From positions 33,940,501 to 34,004,500 of the forward strand of contig NC_072896.1 of NCBI RefSeq assembly GCF_027943255.1: a stretch of DNA of 64,000 nt, in the 5' to 3' direction. Shown one piece after another: positions 1 through 11,023 of the stretch; the first letter of the stretch is position 1, and every line of letters begins with the position of its first letter. The DNA comes from Anastrepha obliqua. Its lineage: Eukaryota > Arthropoda > Insecta > Diptera > Tephritidae. A program made the translations under genes and the position numbers. Below the pieces are notes generated by a model, which had not been told where the DNA came from, did no database searches, and saw nothing but the letters and a program-made list of their open reading frames with translations.

Positions 1-300
1 CGTTGCCAAACACGTTAAAACCTACCTGGAAACACTGAAACGGGAAATCCTACCCCACCCGCCATATTCTCCAGATATGGCGCCGTCCGATTATCACCTG
101 TTCCGATCGATGGCACATGGTCTAGCTGACGAGCAGTTCCATTGAAGACATCAAAAAATGGCTTGATCCGCGGATAGCCTCAAAAGATGAATAGTTTTAG
201 CGCGACGGTATACGAGATCTACCAGAAAGATGGGAAAAAGTAGTAGCCAGCGATGGGCAATACTTTCAATGATTCACTTGGAACAATTTTTTTAGAATAA
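1..300 (+). pseudogene. mariner transposase C-terminal fragment (DD34D)
   Basis: The frame from base 2 reads the C-terminal catalytic region of a mariner transposase. It contains HPPYSPDMAPSDYHLF, in which the D of SDY is the third catalytic aspartate of the DD34D triad. A stop or frameshift near 144 ends that frame. Homology resumes in another frame with residues like IKKWLDPRIASKDE and LPERWEKVVASDGQYF, the usual mariner C-terminus. The style resembles the mellifera-type subfamily, but that is a judgement from memory. The N-terminal two thirds lie outside the window. No right terminal repeat could be fixed; an A-run begins about 317. Nonfunctional. Confidence 0.85.
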
Positions 301-647
301 AGTTGTATTTTCATCAAAAAAAAAAAAAAAAAAACAGCGAGAATTTCGTTGCGCACCTAATCAAAACGCTATTAACTTATTCCCCAAACCAATATATAGA
401 GAAATTGTTCAACCGCGTGAAGGAAAAAAATATTAAAAATCAACGAGAATTTCGGACCATTTTAAGCTTGCGTTTTAATAAAGCAATATTTAATGGATTA
501 TAAAACGGCATACCAGAAATCTTTCTACAAGCTATTGTTAACAATTTGGGAAATGTTATAAAAAGTTTGTGGAATTTTTCTAATTTCTCTATAAAATTTT
601 AAAACTGTATTTATATGGTTTTTATTCGACAATAAGTGATGCTTTTA
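301..647. other. AT-rich gene-free stretch
   Basis: A long A-run at about 317-335 is followed by AT-rich sequence. Short open frames here have no recognisable motif and are compositional. Confidence 0.6.
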
Positions 648-649
648 TA

Positions 650-1525
650 AAAGGTGGTTAAATTTCAAGGGCCGATTTGAATGTGAACCACACCTAAACG
701 TTAAGTTTTTTTCTACATTTCGGTTGACATTTTTCAATTTCAGACTAATTCAATTTGAACCGTGGAAAGATACACAATCGAGCAACGCGTTAAATTAAAG
801 TTATTCAGGCTTATTATGAAAACGGGCGTGCAAATCAAAATGCATATCGAAGAAATTATCTTCAGTGATGAGGCATATTTTCACCTCAGTGGATTCGTCA
901 ATAAGCAGAATTGCCGCTTGCCGCATTTGGGCGAATGATAATCCAAGAGTGATTACCGAAAAACCAATGCACCCACAAAGAGTGACTGTTTGGTGCGGTT
1001 TATGGGCCGGCGGCTTCATTGGGCCGTATTTTTTCCAAAATGAGGCCGGTCAGGAAGTTACTGTGAATAGTGTTCGCTATCGTGAGATGATAACGAACTT
1101 TTTATGGCCCAAATTGGAAGATATGGATGTGGACGATATGTGGTTTCAACAGGACGGTGCCACTTGTCACACAGCTAACGCAACAATGGCTCTTTTGCGC
1201 GAAAAATTTGATGGCCGATTAATCTGACGTCATTTGAAAGAAAAGGTGTACGTCGATAATCCAGCAACAATTCAAGAGCTAAAGGATGAGATAATTCGGC
1301 ACATTAACGGCATAGAACCTCAATTATGCCTCAGCGTCATTAAAAATTTGGACCATCGGATGGACGTGTGCCGCCGAGGCCGGGGCGGCCATTTGGGCGA
1401 TATTTTGTTCTATACGTAATTGAGCTATACCAATATTATCATAATAAAGAGAAATGACAATAATTTCGTAAAAAAAATGTATTTTATTGAAAATCAACAG
1501 CGGCTCTTGAAATTTAACCACCCTT
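650..1525 (+). mobile_element. rosa-type DD41D mariner, copy 1, internally deleted
   Basis: Terminal inverted repeats (AAAGGTGGTTAAATTTCAAG at 650 and its near-complement ending 1525) are flanked by TA at 648-649 and 1526-1527. The transposase starts near 760 (MERYTIEQRVKLK) and jumps within a few dozen residues to IIFSDEA, the first catalytic Asp region, so the DNA-binding helix-turn-helix part is deleted. The QQDGATCHTAN block carries the second Asp. About 66 bp after DGRLI is also missing compared with the copy at 28028, and that removes the third Asp. The C-terminal tail with CRRGRGGHLGDILFYT is present. In copies that keep it, the gap between second and third Asp is 41 residues, matching the DD41D rosa group. 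This copy cannot encode active transposase but keeps both ends. Confidence 0.9.
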
Positions 1526-1527
1526 TA

Positions 1528-2439
1528 TAAAAGTAATATAATAAATTTCAAAAATAGAAGAAAAACTAGTCATTTTGTTACGGGATGTCTGTCAAGTAGT
1601 ATTGGTTGCCCAAAATAAAAAGTAAAAGTAATTGTTGCAGCTACAAATAATTATTTGACAATTGCTTTAGATTACATGATAACGCTGCGCCCACATACAC
1701 ACACACATATGTACATACGTATGATTAAATCAAATATGTAATTTTGTTGCGCAGCGGATTTAATAGCATTAACAATTCAGGTTCTGGTGTGTATGTATGA
1801 GTACATATAAATATGAGAACTATATCGGTGTATGCAAATCTGTCGCTGTATCAGTTACTGTGCGTCAGTGTGTGTGCACAGCGTGTGGCATTTAAATGCT
1901 TATCAATTAATAATGCGCTTAATTGCAATTACAATTTCACTACAATCTACAAATACATACAAATACTCGTACACATATCAGCGCGCATGTGTTTGTTTTA
2001 ACAATAATTATGTCACATACACAAATTGAATCGAATGAAAATTGAATTGAATTCAATTCAATTTAAAGTGCAATCTGAATGCATCATCGCTAAATGTTTG
2101 CTTACCACGGCTCAATGACGTCCGCTGAGCGTAAACGCATTGTGCCATTGTTTTTGTTGTTGCTTATTTATCATGCTAATGCACAAACAGGTAAGTAACT
2201 GCAAGAAAATCTATGCCTGCAGAGAAACTTTCAGATGGAGTTAAAAGGGTGTGGACGCAGAACTAGTACGACTTCACCAATTGCGAATCACTTCGCTTGC
2301 TTTTAGTTGAGCTGGGAGTAGAGGCAACTCACAACAATAATCGTGTCAGTCATTTGGACGTACAGCTGACGGGTGGTGCTTAAAAAAATTTGCTTAGTTG
2401 CTTAACGATATAAGTTGCTGTTATAACGAAAAACAAAAA
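1528..2439. other. gene-free AT-rich DNA with microsatellite
   Basis: A CA/TACA-rich microsatellite lies at about 1690-1725, and further TACATA-type runs occur to about 2030. No coding signal is supportable; the overlapping short frames at 1813-2029 follow the repeat composition. Confidence 0.6.
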
Positions 2440-2470
2440 AATAAATAAATAATTCGCGCGTGCACCTTGA
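2440..2470 (-). repeat. SINE 3'-end fragment
   Basis: AAATAAATAAATAATT followed by CGCGCGTGCAC is the inverted 3' terminus of the SINE family described at 38821 and 59690: a (TTTA)n tail after a CGCGCCAATT-like end. Only the tail is recognisable here. Confidence 0.55.
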
Positions 2471-2522
2471 TGTTGTTCTTACAGTTTTAAGCCGATGGTT
2501 TTTTATGAGTGATTTTTTTAGG

Positions 2523-2700
2523 CTGGCAGCCGTATCCGAATCAGTTGGTGTGTGACTATCTTTCGGAGGTGCACACTCTCGAATCTCCGTGCAAGAAACA
2601 CCAATGACAGAAAAAGTTATTTCTAATAGCGGCCGACCTTCGGCAGAAAAGGCAAACCTACAAATGCTATGAAAAAGTTCCAAAATTTATGAGAGCTGAT
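2523..2700 (+). repeat. tRNA-derived SINE, diverged copy
   Basis: The head (GGCAGCCGTATCCGAATCAG, then GTGTGTGACTA) matches the A-box region of the SINE family, and CTCGAATCTCCGTGC is the B-box region. The body segment TTTCTAATAGCGGCCGACC and the CGGCAGAAAAGGCAAACCT block match the fuller copies at 38821 and 59690. The copy decays after about 2690 and its 3' end is missing. Confidence 0.75.
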
Positions 2701-2964
2701 AATTTTTAGGCTATTGCGGTTTTCACTTTTTGTTTTTTGTTTTCCGTGGCGGGTCCCAACCCCAGCGCACAGCCCAAACTTAATGTCCTGGAGGGACATT
2801 CGTCTCACACATTCTTGAACTGCCCCAGCAGCTATACAGAATGGCCAAGGAAAATACAGGATCAAATCCAGGGGGCTGTGTGTCGGCGTGGACAAAGCAA
2901 GTGACAAGGATAGAGCCCTGGAGCTTACCATGTTAAACCCAGTCAAGGCCGTTGCCTAAATCTC

Positions 2965-4440
2965 ATACATCCATGAGCGTGAGCTGCTAGAGGAGTATAG
3001 GGGAAGGAATGATGCTCGAAAATTCGATTAACAAGTCAAGCGTCTGACACAAGGTTTCAAGACCGGAGCATCAGCCTGCAGAGATAAAAACGGAAATCTG
3101 GTTATGGATACACAGTCCACACTGGGTTTATGGAGGGAACACTTCTGCAATTTACTTGCTGGCGATGACGCACACAATTCCGTCCCAGTAGAAGATGACC
3201 CGATACCACTAATCGACGATAATTTGAACGTTCCACAACCTAGTCATGACGAAGTCAGAGTTGCCATTCAGTGGCTCAAGCGGCTGGCGCTGACGGCTTG
3301 CCCGCTGAATTGTTCAAGACTGGCGGTGATGTGCTGATAGGGAGCATGCATCAGCTCATCTGCAAAATATGGCTAGCAGAAAACATGTCCGACAATTGGA
3401 ATCTCAGTGTTCTTTGTCCTGTACTGAAGAAGGGTGACGCGACGATCTGCACCAACTACCGGAGCATCAGTCTTCTAACCATCGCTTACAAGGTCCTGTC
3501 AACACTCTGATCGGGCATTATCAGTGCGGCTTCAGGCGTGGTAAGTCCACCATCGACCAGATTTTCACATTACGCCAAATCCTGGAAAAGACCCATGAAA
3601 AGCAAGTCGACACCCATCATCTCTTTGCCGACTTTAAAGTTGAGTTCGATAGCCCGATAAGGGATTGCCTGTACGCCACCATGTCTGAGTTCGGTATACC
3701 AGCGAAGCTCATACGGCTTTGCAGCATGACGTTGAGCAACACAACCAGCTCCTTGCGAACACCGATGACATTGACATTATCGGCCGGTGTAAGCGAGATG
3801 TCACCCCTGCGTTTTCTGCTATCGATAAGGAATCATCACGAGTCTGGGGGGGAATGAGGGTAAAACGAAGGATATGCTGTCTACAACGCGGAATACACGG
3901 CGTGTAGGAACGCACGTCATTGCGGACAACTATACCTTCGAAGTTGTGCCAGAATTTATTTATCTTGGCACCGCCGTTAAGAGCAACAGAGATATCAGCC
4001 TGGAGATCAAACGGAGAATCATACTATGGGCTAAGTAAGCAATTGAGTAGTCGAGCCTTCTCTCGCATGACCAAACTGACACTTTACAAGACGCTCATCA
4101 TACCCGCGTTGGCGAAGACTACCGCTCAAGAATGAAGCTGTATGAGCTCTACGCCGATATTGACGTAGTTCAACGCATCGCCATCCAACGCCTGCGTTGG
4201 CTAGGGCATGTCGTGCGTATAGATGAAGAAGTTCCAGCAAAGAAGGGCGAAGACCAAGGGAGTCGACACAGAGGAAGACCATTGCTCCGTTGGAAAGACC
4301 AGGTGGAGGTAACCCTATGCTCGCTTGGTGTACAGAATTGGAGAAGCCGCGCGCGGAGCAGAGGCGCCTGGAGAGAGCTAGTGAGGTCGGCTGTAACTCG
4401 GTAACGGGTTGTTATGGCGACCTAAGTAAGTAAGTAATAA
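2965..4440 (+). pseudogene. RTE-like LINE ORF2 remnant (reverse transcriptase to 3' end)
   Basis: Broken pieces of one non-LTR reverse transcriptase run in order. They are a linker before the RT domain (LVMDTQSTLGLWREHFCNLL), RT motifs near 3280-3510 (GADGLPAELF; LCPVLKKGDATICTNYRSIS), a CGFRRGKSTIDQIFTLRQIL block near 3530, the degenerate catalytic site near 3755 (LLANTDDIDIIG where FADDIDIIG is expected), the YLG block near 3960, and the C-terminal RLRWLGHVVRIDEEVP ... RGRPLLRWKDQVE block at 4132-4404. Many stops and frameshifts separate them. The 3' end has a TAAG-type tail at about 4421-4436. The endonuclease domain is absent, consistent with 5' truncation. The clade is a judgement: RTE-like, often annotated as craniofacial development protein 2-like in insects. 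Confidence 0.8.
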
Positions 4441-4529
4441 TTTTCAGACTCGAAATGAAAAATTACTAAATGATAAATTCTTGCTATGATTTACTTAGCA
4501 TTTTGGTCGTGTTCAACAAATAATTTCTT

Positions 4530-4990
4530 CCTCATGCTAACCGGCGCCAGCTCGATACATCGGTTAAATTTAAGTTCTTCTCTGCTTAATCTTTCCAACG
4601 CAAAGAATACCTTTCTCTTTCTCTGCTACCACCAGCTGCTACTGCATCGAAAACTTTCAGAGCCAGAGCCTTTGTATCAATTCGCACGACATGACTCAGC
4701 CAACGGATCCACTGAATCTTTATTCGTTAGACCCAACTAGGTCAAAGGTATATGCTAGATGGACGCTTCACAATCAAGACGGAGCCATGCATCAGTTGTT
4801 CCTTCATCAGCATTTGTAAACAGTCACATGCCCTAGTCAGGAGACGCTGTATTTTTTTTCGCTGCAGTATGGCTTTGTCGCCGTACAGCTCATACGGCGC
4901 ATCCACTGCTTGCGATATTCGCCGCCGTTAATGTGAAATCTCTGGCCGCCTATTGGCTTCTCTCATTGCCTATGCTTCTGCAACATACTA
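4530..4990 (-). pseudogene. RTE-like LINE 3' fragment, degraded
   Basis: The reverse strand reads a decayed version of the block seen at 15095-15725: NGGEYRKQW, then KIQWIRWLSHVVRIDTKAL, ALKVFDAVAAGGSRERER, SLRWKD and SSWRRLA. Roughly 140 bp of unrelated or badly decayed sequence interrupts it around 4740-4880. No intact frame. Confidence 0.7.
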
Positions 4991-4999
4991 TGTGACCAA

Positions 5000-5896
5000 G
5001 AATGAAAGAAACAAGATTGCGCCCATCAGAGAGTGCGTGACGTCACATTAGCTGAGTTGTGTAGTGTTGCTAAACATTTGTTCTTCGCAATAAATTTAGT
5101 GCTTTTTATACCCAAAAATGCGAAAATGTTTAAGTTTGGTGTTTTTTTATTTTTTTTTAATTTAAAGCTACTGAAACTTTAAGTTAAAAAAAAAGTATTA
5201 TTAAACAAAAAGAAGATTAAAAGAGTCACACTGAAACAATTTTAATGCTAATGAAAATTTTGATATTTTGAATGTGCAAATTTAATTTTTTGCTACTTTT
5301 AAGGTTATGCAAGAACATTAAATGTTCTTCTCTCAACTCTTCTTAAGATTAAATACCTTTTTATACTTTTTAAAAAGCGTTTGTACTTACTGAATGCGAA
5401 TTAAAACTATAGAGGTGTAATCGTTTCTTCCGCTCCTCAATCCTAAGTGGAATATAGGGCATCAAGAGGGCATCATAGTAAAAATAATCAAAAAAATACA
5501 AGAGAATACTGAAGAAACCATAACGGCATTTTTACAAAAAGAGTACCTCATTTTGTTATAATACATAACCTGAAATATAGCAAATAAGTCGTTCCCTTAA
5601 CAAAAGAGTTTCTTTTAACAAAAAAACTCATACATTAAATTGTACATATCCATAACACATTTATTTAAAAAAAAGCGCACATTTTAAAGACATTTTATCT
5701 CGCATACAAACTTCTTCAAGTAATTCAATAAAAATTTGGTATTTTTTCCTGTTTAAATGGGCATTGTAGTCTGTTTTTTTATGCAAAGCTAGGCAACACT
5801 GCAGTAGCGAGAGAGAGATTTGAGTGCTGGAAGGAGAAGAACACCAACAATAACCGCAATCGCGGCCAATGTGACCAGATGTTTAACAAAGTAAAG
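5000..5896 (+). repeat. 1.2-kb unclassified repeat, copy 1 (3'-truncated)
   Basis: This copy starts CCAAGAATGAAAGAAACAAG and contains TGACGTCAC, TCGCAATAAATTTAGTGCTT, AGGTGTAATCGTTTCTTCC and CAACACTGCAGTAGCGAGAG in the same order as copies at 29288 and 37846. It breaks off near 5890, where a reversed SINE head follows. No open frame of note. It is probably a non-autonomous element; the family is unknown to me. Confidence 0.75.
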
Positions 5897-5962
5897 CTAT
5901 GTTCTCTCTGAGTTACCGAATGGTAGTCACGCACCAACCCATTCGGCTACGGCGGTTGCCAG
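5897..5962 (-). repeat. SINE head fragment
   Basis: ACCGAATGGTAGTCACGCAC and CCCATTCGGCTACGGCGG form the exact reverse of the SINE tRNA-like 5' end (GTAGCCGAATGGGTTGGTGC). Only about 65 bp are present. Confidence 0.75.
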
Positions 5963-6637
5963 CAACAACTTGTTAAAAAAAAAATTGGTGTAATCATGGT
6001 CTCAAATTCATTAGAAGCGCACCAGTTTGATACTAGTGGATTTCTCTGTGGAGTTCTTCGAGCATACGCACACATACACTCATAAATATGCAAGTGTTTG
6101 TCAATTCCATCGCTGTTGTGATTTGTTGCGGGCGCTCTGACAAACAGCGGGCACTTGCACGTGTCACCGGCGTCTTGTAAGTTGTCGTGTAATGTGTCAA
6201 CTTATCATTTAATTTAATCTCGTGTCACAAAGCTGCAATACATTTAAACGCGTGTGGTTGTGTGTACCAGCTAGTATGCGCCTAATTAGGCACAGTTGTA
6301 AGCTGATGTATTGATAGTTAAAGGACAACCTCTTATCTCTGCTTAAAGGTAAGCATAACTTCTTAGTACAGCAGATATGTATGAATGTAGTTCTGAGGAA
6401 CTGGTAAATATTTGAATAATTTGTTAAATTAAAACCTCAACGATACGTGAAGATAATAGAACTTTCTTGCTCTGTTTAGTGATGACAGATGAAGAAATTG
6501 AATGTGGAAGTTCAAAAATCGGCGACTCCTCCAACTGTGGCCATCCTGAGTATAGGGGAGTTTTTTTTTTTTTTTGTACGAGCTGTAAAAGCAAGGGATA
6601 AACCATCACGCGTCTAGCATCATCACTTCGCCGCCAA
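5963..6637. other. gene-free stretch
   Basis: AT-rich sequence with a T-run at about 6559-6575. No recognisable gene or repeat apart from CA/CATA-rich patches near 6065-6090. Confidence 0.5.
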
Positions 6638-6870
6638 TCAATGATCCAAACGTTTCACGATAATTCGTCTTGCAAAAGCTTCCACCGCCCTCCACTTTTC
6701 AACTGACTGAAGTATTTGTGGGCCTAGACTATTGGGCGTTAGAAACACACCAGGTTTGATTGCTAAATCGGCGAGTTCCTTAGCGAACGTGCTGCCACAA
6801 AAGACTATATATTCGGTAGTCTCCTCTTTGTCAATACAGACTACCAGCCAAGTGTAGGTGATGCAGATAG
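6638..6870 (-). pseudogene. R1-like LINE ORF2 C-terminal fragment
   Basis: The reverse strand is open for about 70 codons ending at TGA (6638-6640). It reads DKEETTEYIVFCGSTFAKEL, then PGVFLTPNSLGPQILQSVEK, then WRAVEAFARRIIVKR. This matches the usual end of R1-type LINE ORF2: a cysteine-poor version of the DTPEHTLFxC block, then LTPxNLxxxMLQSxEKWxAVxxFAxxVM. The expected CCHC cysteines are reduced to one (FCGS). The alignment is from memory. The upstream part is not preserved. Confidence 0.6.
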
Positions 6871-7104
6871 TTTTGACAGCATCCCTGTTCGCTGCAACAG
6901 GAAAAAATCAACGTCACTGGCGAGGGCCAGTGGGGCCTTTTGGTCGAGTTAGAACGTTCTGCTTGTTTGAGTTCCCCTATGGGCTTGGGACCTTGCGAGT
7001 AGTTCCACCTCTTCTATTCATTTGCCCGGATGTTTGTTGGTACGGCACCGTCTTATAGGCGCATGCGGTCTTCAACGCACTATTTCTACTGACCTGCAAT
7101 ATTA

Positions 7105-8295
7105 CTGTGGGCAAAAAGTAATTCATTTGTCAAACTTCGCGGGATTTAAATTTCGCTCTAGTTATTTTTTTCATGAGTTGGCAGCACTGTTAATAACATC
7201 TCTGCCAACTTTCATGTGAATGTCATTATCAGTAATATATTTACGCTTGTGTTTACCAAACGACCAAGAGTACATTTTTCGATTTTTGCAATGTCTGATT
7301 TGATTGAGCAGAGAAGTGCCATCAAATTTTATTTGCCGAATGAAATTTCGGCTGCGGAAACGTTTAGCATGTTGCAGAAGGCGTCAACAGATGACCAACA
7401 CGTCAATAAAGTGAAGGAGTTAGTGCTCAAAAATCGTCGGTTGACTGTTAAAGAACTTACTGATATGATCGGAATATCAGAAGGATCTGTAAAAACCATT
7501 TTGAAAGACCATTTGGGCCTACGAAAAGTTAAATCTCGTTTGGTACCGAAAACTCTCAATTTCTTGGAAAAAAGTCGTCGCGTTGATGTGTGTGAAACAA
7601 TGCTTTCAGACTATCAGGACAAGCTCAAATGCATCATTACGAGAGATGAGACTTGGATTTATGCTTACGACCCTGAAACAACCGACTAATCAAACGAATA
7701 TCGTGCTAAAGGCGAGGCCAGACTGAAAAGAGCACGTCAAAGTCGTTCAAAAATAAAGGTCATGATGACAGTTTTTTTCGATTTCCGTGGTGTGGTGCAC
7801 TATGAATTCCTTTTACCTGGCCAAACTGTTAATAAGGAATATTATTTGAGCGTTATGCGTCGTTTACGTGGAGCAATTCGTCTAAAAAGACCAGAATTAT
7901 GGGCCAACAACTCTTGGTTTTTGCATCACGATAATGCACCGTGTCACACTGCACTCGTTCTTTGACCATTTCGCCAAAAATTCCACGCATATCGTTCCGC
8001 AACCACCGTATTCGCCTGATTTGGCTCCGTGTGACTTCTGGCTATTCCCAAAACTCAAGAGACCACTCCGGGGAACGCGTTTCGAGTCGATTGAGGAGAT
8101 AAAAGCTGAATCGAATAAGGTGCTGATGGCTATACCGGAAATGGACTATATGGCATGTTTCGGGGATTGGAAAAATCGTTGGCATAAGTGTATTTCATCG
8201 AGAGGGGATTATTTTGAAGGGGATGGAATTGATTTACAAGAATAAATAAAGATTTTTCATTTTACAACCAAATTCACCTTACTTTTTGCCCACAG
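7105..8295 (+). mobile_element. full-length mariner (DD34D), near-intact but broken
   Basis: A 1,191-bp element has a perfect 17-bp terminal inverted repeat (CTGTGGGCAAAAAGTAA) and TA at 7103-7104 and 8296-8297. The transposase starts with MSDLIEQRSAIKFYL at about 7291. The helix-turn-helix region includes LTVKELTDMIGISEGSVKTI. The first catalytic Asp is in ITRDETWIYAY, the second in HHDNAPCHT (about 7930) and the third in PPYSPDLAPCDFWLF (about 8010). Only a few lesions are seen: a TAA at 7687-7689 after DPETTD, and a small indel near 7963 that shifts the frame before FFDHFAKNS. The C-terminus is KCISSRGDYFEGDGI, ending about 8245. Clean TIRs and few lesions make this one of the youngest insertions in the window. 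Confidence 0.92.
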
Positions 8296-8429
8296 TAGTG
8301 CTTCTTTAAAATGGTCCTTTAAGGGACCATGAATAACAAATAGGTATATATACTGGCCCTTCTGTCGTTTACTTGGTGTTTCGCCGAACTCAAATTTGCG
8401 TCGTGATGTTTGTGTTTTTACAAATGAAG

Positions 8430-8596
8430 CGACATACTGTTTTATGCCGCCTCCGTACGGCGGATGGTTTTTTATGAGGAACTTTTGAATGGCAGAAATA
8501 AAATCGGAATCTGACCTTTACATTTACTGCTCTATACCCGGTGCTCCGAACCCGGCTGGTATACGCGCCAATCCATTCAGCTACGTCTGCTATAAC
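8430..8596 (-). repeat. tRNA-derived SINE, variant head
   Basis: The reverse strand reads GTAGCTGAATGGATTGGCGC, then a B-box-like GGGTTCGGAGC. The shared SINE body follows, with ATTTCTGCCATTCAAAAG, TTCCTCATAAAAAACC and CCGCCGTACGGAGGCGGC. The head differs from the common one (38821), so this may be a second subfamily. The 3' tail is not found. Confidence 0.6.
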
Positions 8597-9249
8597 AATA
8601 GAACTTAAAAAACCTCGAAAAGTGATCGATAACCAAATGACCTATTCACATATAAATTTGAGAAACAGGTGAAGGTGAACAGATTATGACAAGAAATGCA
8701 AGACACTCGCCAGCTGCCGTGGAATAAGTCTTCCCATATATACCTTATAGAACCTTTGGGATGATTTATGTAAAATACTGAGCCTCACCTACAAAGACCC
8801 TAATTGAATCTTTTCAATACGAGTAGTGTTTCATAACAGTGAAATCTGCTAACGGTCAGAAGGTATTCACAATACGCCCATTGTTGAAAGAAAAATTTGT
8901 CGTAAAGTCGGAATTCGGCACCTCCGTAAAACTCCGTAAAAAGCTCCATCAGACCTGGGAAGGATCTCTCCGCAGTTTTTTGACACCGGGTACGATAAGA
9001 ACTCAACTCTCTATAGTATACGTTTCTAGTCTAATACTGCAAAATATTGTTCGAGGTGATGCACCAAAATTCTCAGGCCTTACGTTTCGCATAAGATCGC
9101 TCAACTGGTGGCAACTACGGCGAAGATATTCATATCAATGATCTCTGTAATCGCGCAAATAGTTTTGCCTTTTCTGAACTTGCTTGAGAAGCTTAATGAA
9201 AATGTCTGGAGGTGAACGGGGCTAAGCCGAAAGACCAGTAACAGTCATC
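8597..9249. other. unassigned stretch with a 100-codon open frame
   Basis: An open frame at 8839-9141 (+) is unrecognised and overlaps a shorter frame on the other strand. There is no domain or start context, so I do not call a gene. Confidence 0.4.
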
Positions 9250-9790
9250 AAACGAAAAGGCAGTATATTTTCACCTTCACACGCACGCCGTCGTTGATAT
9301 TTATAAATTTGAAGTGGTAGGGGGCTTCATTTACTTAGGAACTAGCATTAACAACATTAACAATATTAGCTTTGTGATCCAACGGCGCATCTGTGTTTCT
9401 AACAAATTATGTATTGAACTTACTAAGAAACTGAAAAATAAAATCTACTTTCGACGAACAAAAACCGCACTTAAGCCGGTATTGTTGTAAAGTGCAAAAG
9501 TATGACTATGGCAGCAGCTACCGAAGTGAACCTTAGGGTATTTGAGATGAGGATTCATAAGTTGCAGGTGATTTAGGGAGCTTGCCGCGTTGGCGATAGC
9601 AAAAACCGGAGATGATGCAATAAGCTTAGGACAGGCAAATTTAGCCACCAAGCGGGGACTAAAGATCCTGAGTGCTCGTGGCTATGGTCATATTCTATGA
9701 AAGATTTTCAAAGGATACCTATTCTTGGCGACAAAGAAAGAGGAAGAGACCTTCTTACCCTAACTTTGAGCGCTTTTATTTTGTAAGTTT
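9250..9790 (+). pseudogene. RTE-like LINE remnant, heavily decayed
   Basis: At about 9295 the frame reads YKFEVVGGFIYLGTSINNIN, which corresponds to the YNFEVVKDFVYLGTSINTDN block of the LINE at 15095-15725. It continues IQRRICVSNKLCIELTKKLK and FRRTKTALKPVLL, the equivalent of the LFRRTKLTLYKTLI block. After about 9500 only faint similarity remains. Many stops. Confidence 0.6.
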
Positions 9791-9955
9791 ATCGTATTTA
9801 TTAAGATTTAATTTAGCCTAGCTGTTAAATTTCGCAATCAAAGAAATTTATTGGGTTGGTTGGGTTTAAAAAGGCAGGTAATTTTTCTTGTAAATAAAAA
9901 AAATGTCTGGCTAGCGAGTTATTGCGATCTTTTTTATGTTTTTACCTGCTGTGTA

Positions 9956-10785
9956 CAGGGTCCTGCATTCAAAGTGTAATTATTTAAAAAGGCCATAAAC
10001 TTAGCTAAGAAAATTACTTTTATTCAATTCAAAGAAAAAAAATTTGTGAAAATAGTACAAAATTAAGACTCAATTTACTTTTGATCGATATGACTACCGT
10101 TTGCCTTGATTATGGCCTCGAGACAGTCCAGAAACAAATCGCATGCTACCCGAAGGTGACTTACAGGTATTTTGGCCCTCTCGCGGACAATGACTTTTTT
10201 CAACGCCTCGAGACTGGTAAATCTTTTAGTTCGGACTTTGCTCTCCAAACTGAGCCAAAAAGAATAATCCGTTGGATTCGCGTCTAGTGAATTTAAGAGC
10301 CATTGTGTAGACGTTATGAAGTTCAGAACATTGTTGTTTAGCCATTCTTGGTTCACTCGAGCTTAGTGAGATGGTGCCGAGTCCTGTTGAAACATTCATG
10401 GTCTGCCACCGAAATGTTTTTCTGCGCACGGCCTCAAAGCAACCTCCAGAATACTTTCCGGATAATATTTCGTATATTCGCATTTACCTTGACGCCAGGC
10501 TCGAAGAAAACGATTACAGAGCGCTCATCTGTGGTTACAGCGGCTCAAACCATTACCTGTGGTTGAGGTTGCTTCCTTGTGGCCAAACGATGACTCATAT
10601 TCTCGTATGAACGGTCGTTGAAATAAACGCTGTCCTTTAAGGAGTTTACGAATTGCTCAATTTGAAAAATTGTCTCGTCAGAAAGCACAAAGTTCGGAAA
10701 TTGGCCGCTTTCGGCCAAGCGAGGCAACTCCTTCGGTCTCTCTAGTCTGACTTGTTGCTGCATTTGGTGTGAAGTCATGCACCAA
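9956..10785 (-). mobile_element. maT-type DD37D mariner, 5'-truncated
   Basis: The right end on this strand begins CAGGGTCCTGCATTC after TA at 9954-9955. It matches the end of the complete copy at 33724. The reverse strand encodes the catalytic half of a DD37D transposase: FVLSDETIFQIEQF (first Asp), MSHRLATRKQPQPQVMV, FQQDSAPSH (second Asp) and NSLDANPTDYSFW (third Asp). The residues between second and third Asp count to 37 when the in-frame stop after SAPSH is included. The N-terminal DNA-binding part and the other TIR are lost near 10785. The frame is broken in at least three places. Confidence 0.85.
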
Positions 10786-11023
10786 GTCTCGTAGATTCCT
10801 TACGAGAATATTAAGAAATCTTACCGCATACCTGGAACGTCATCAGCAAGAGTTTCAAAACCAAGTATCCACCAATGAAAGGTACTGTTTTGTTTGTGGT
10901 GGGACAGTAAGGGTCCAGTGTAGTACGAATTGCTCAAACAGAGAAAAGCCATCATAACCGATCTGTACTGCAATTAGCTGGATAAATTGAAAGCAGCTAT
11001 GAAACAAAAAATGCCAGCATTCT
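10786..11023. other. unassigned spacer
   Basis: Nothing recognisable lies between the truncated maT element and the LINE tail. Confidence 0.4.
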
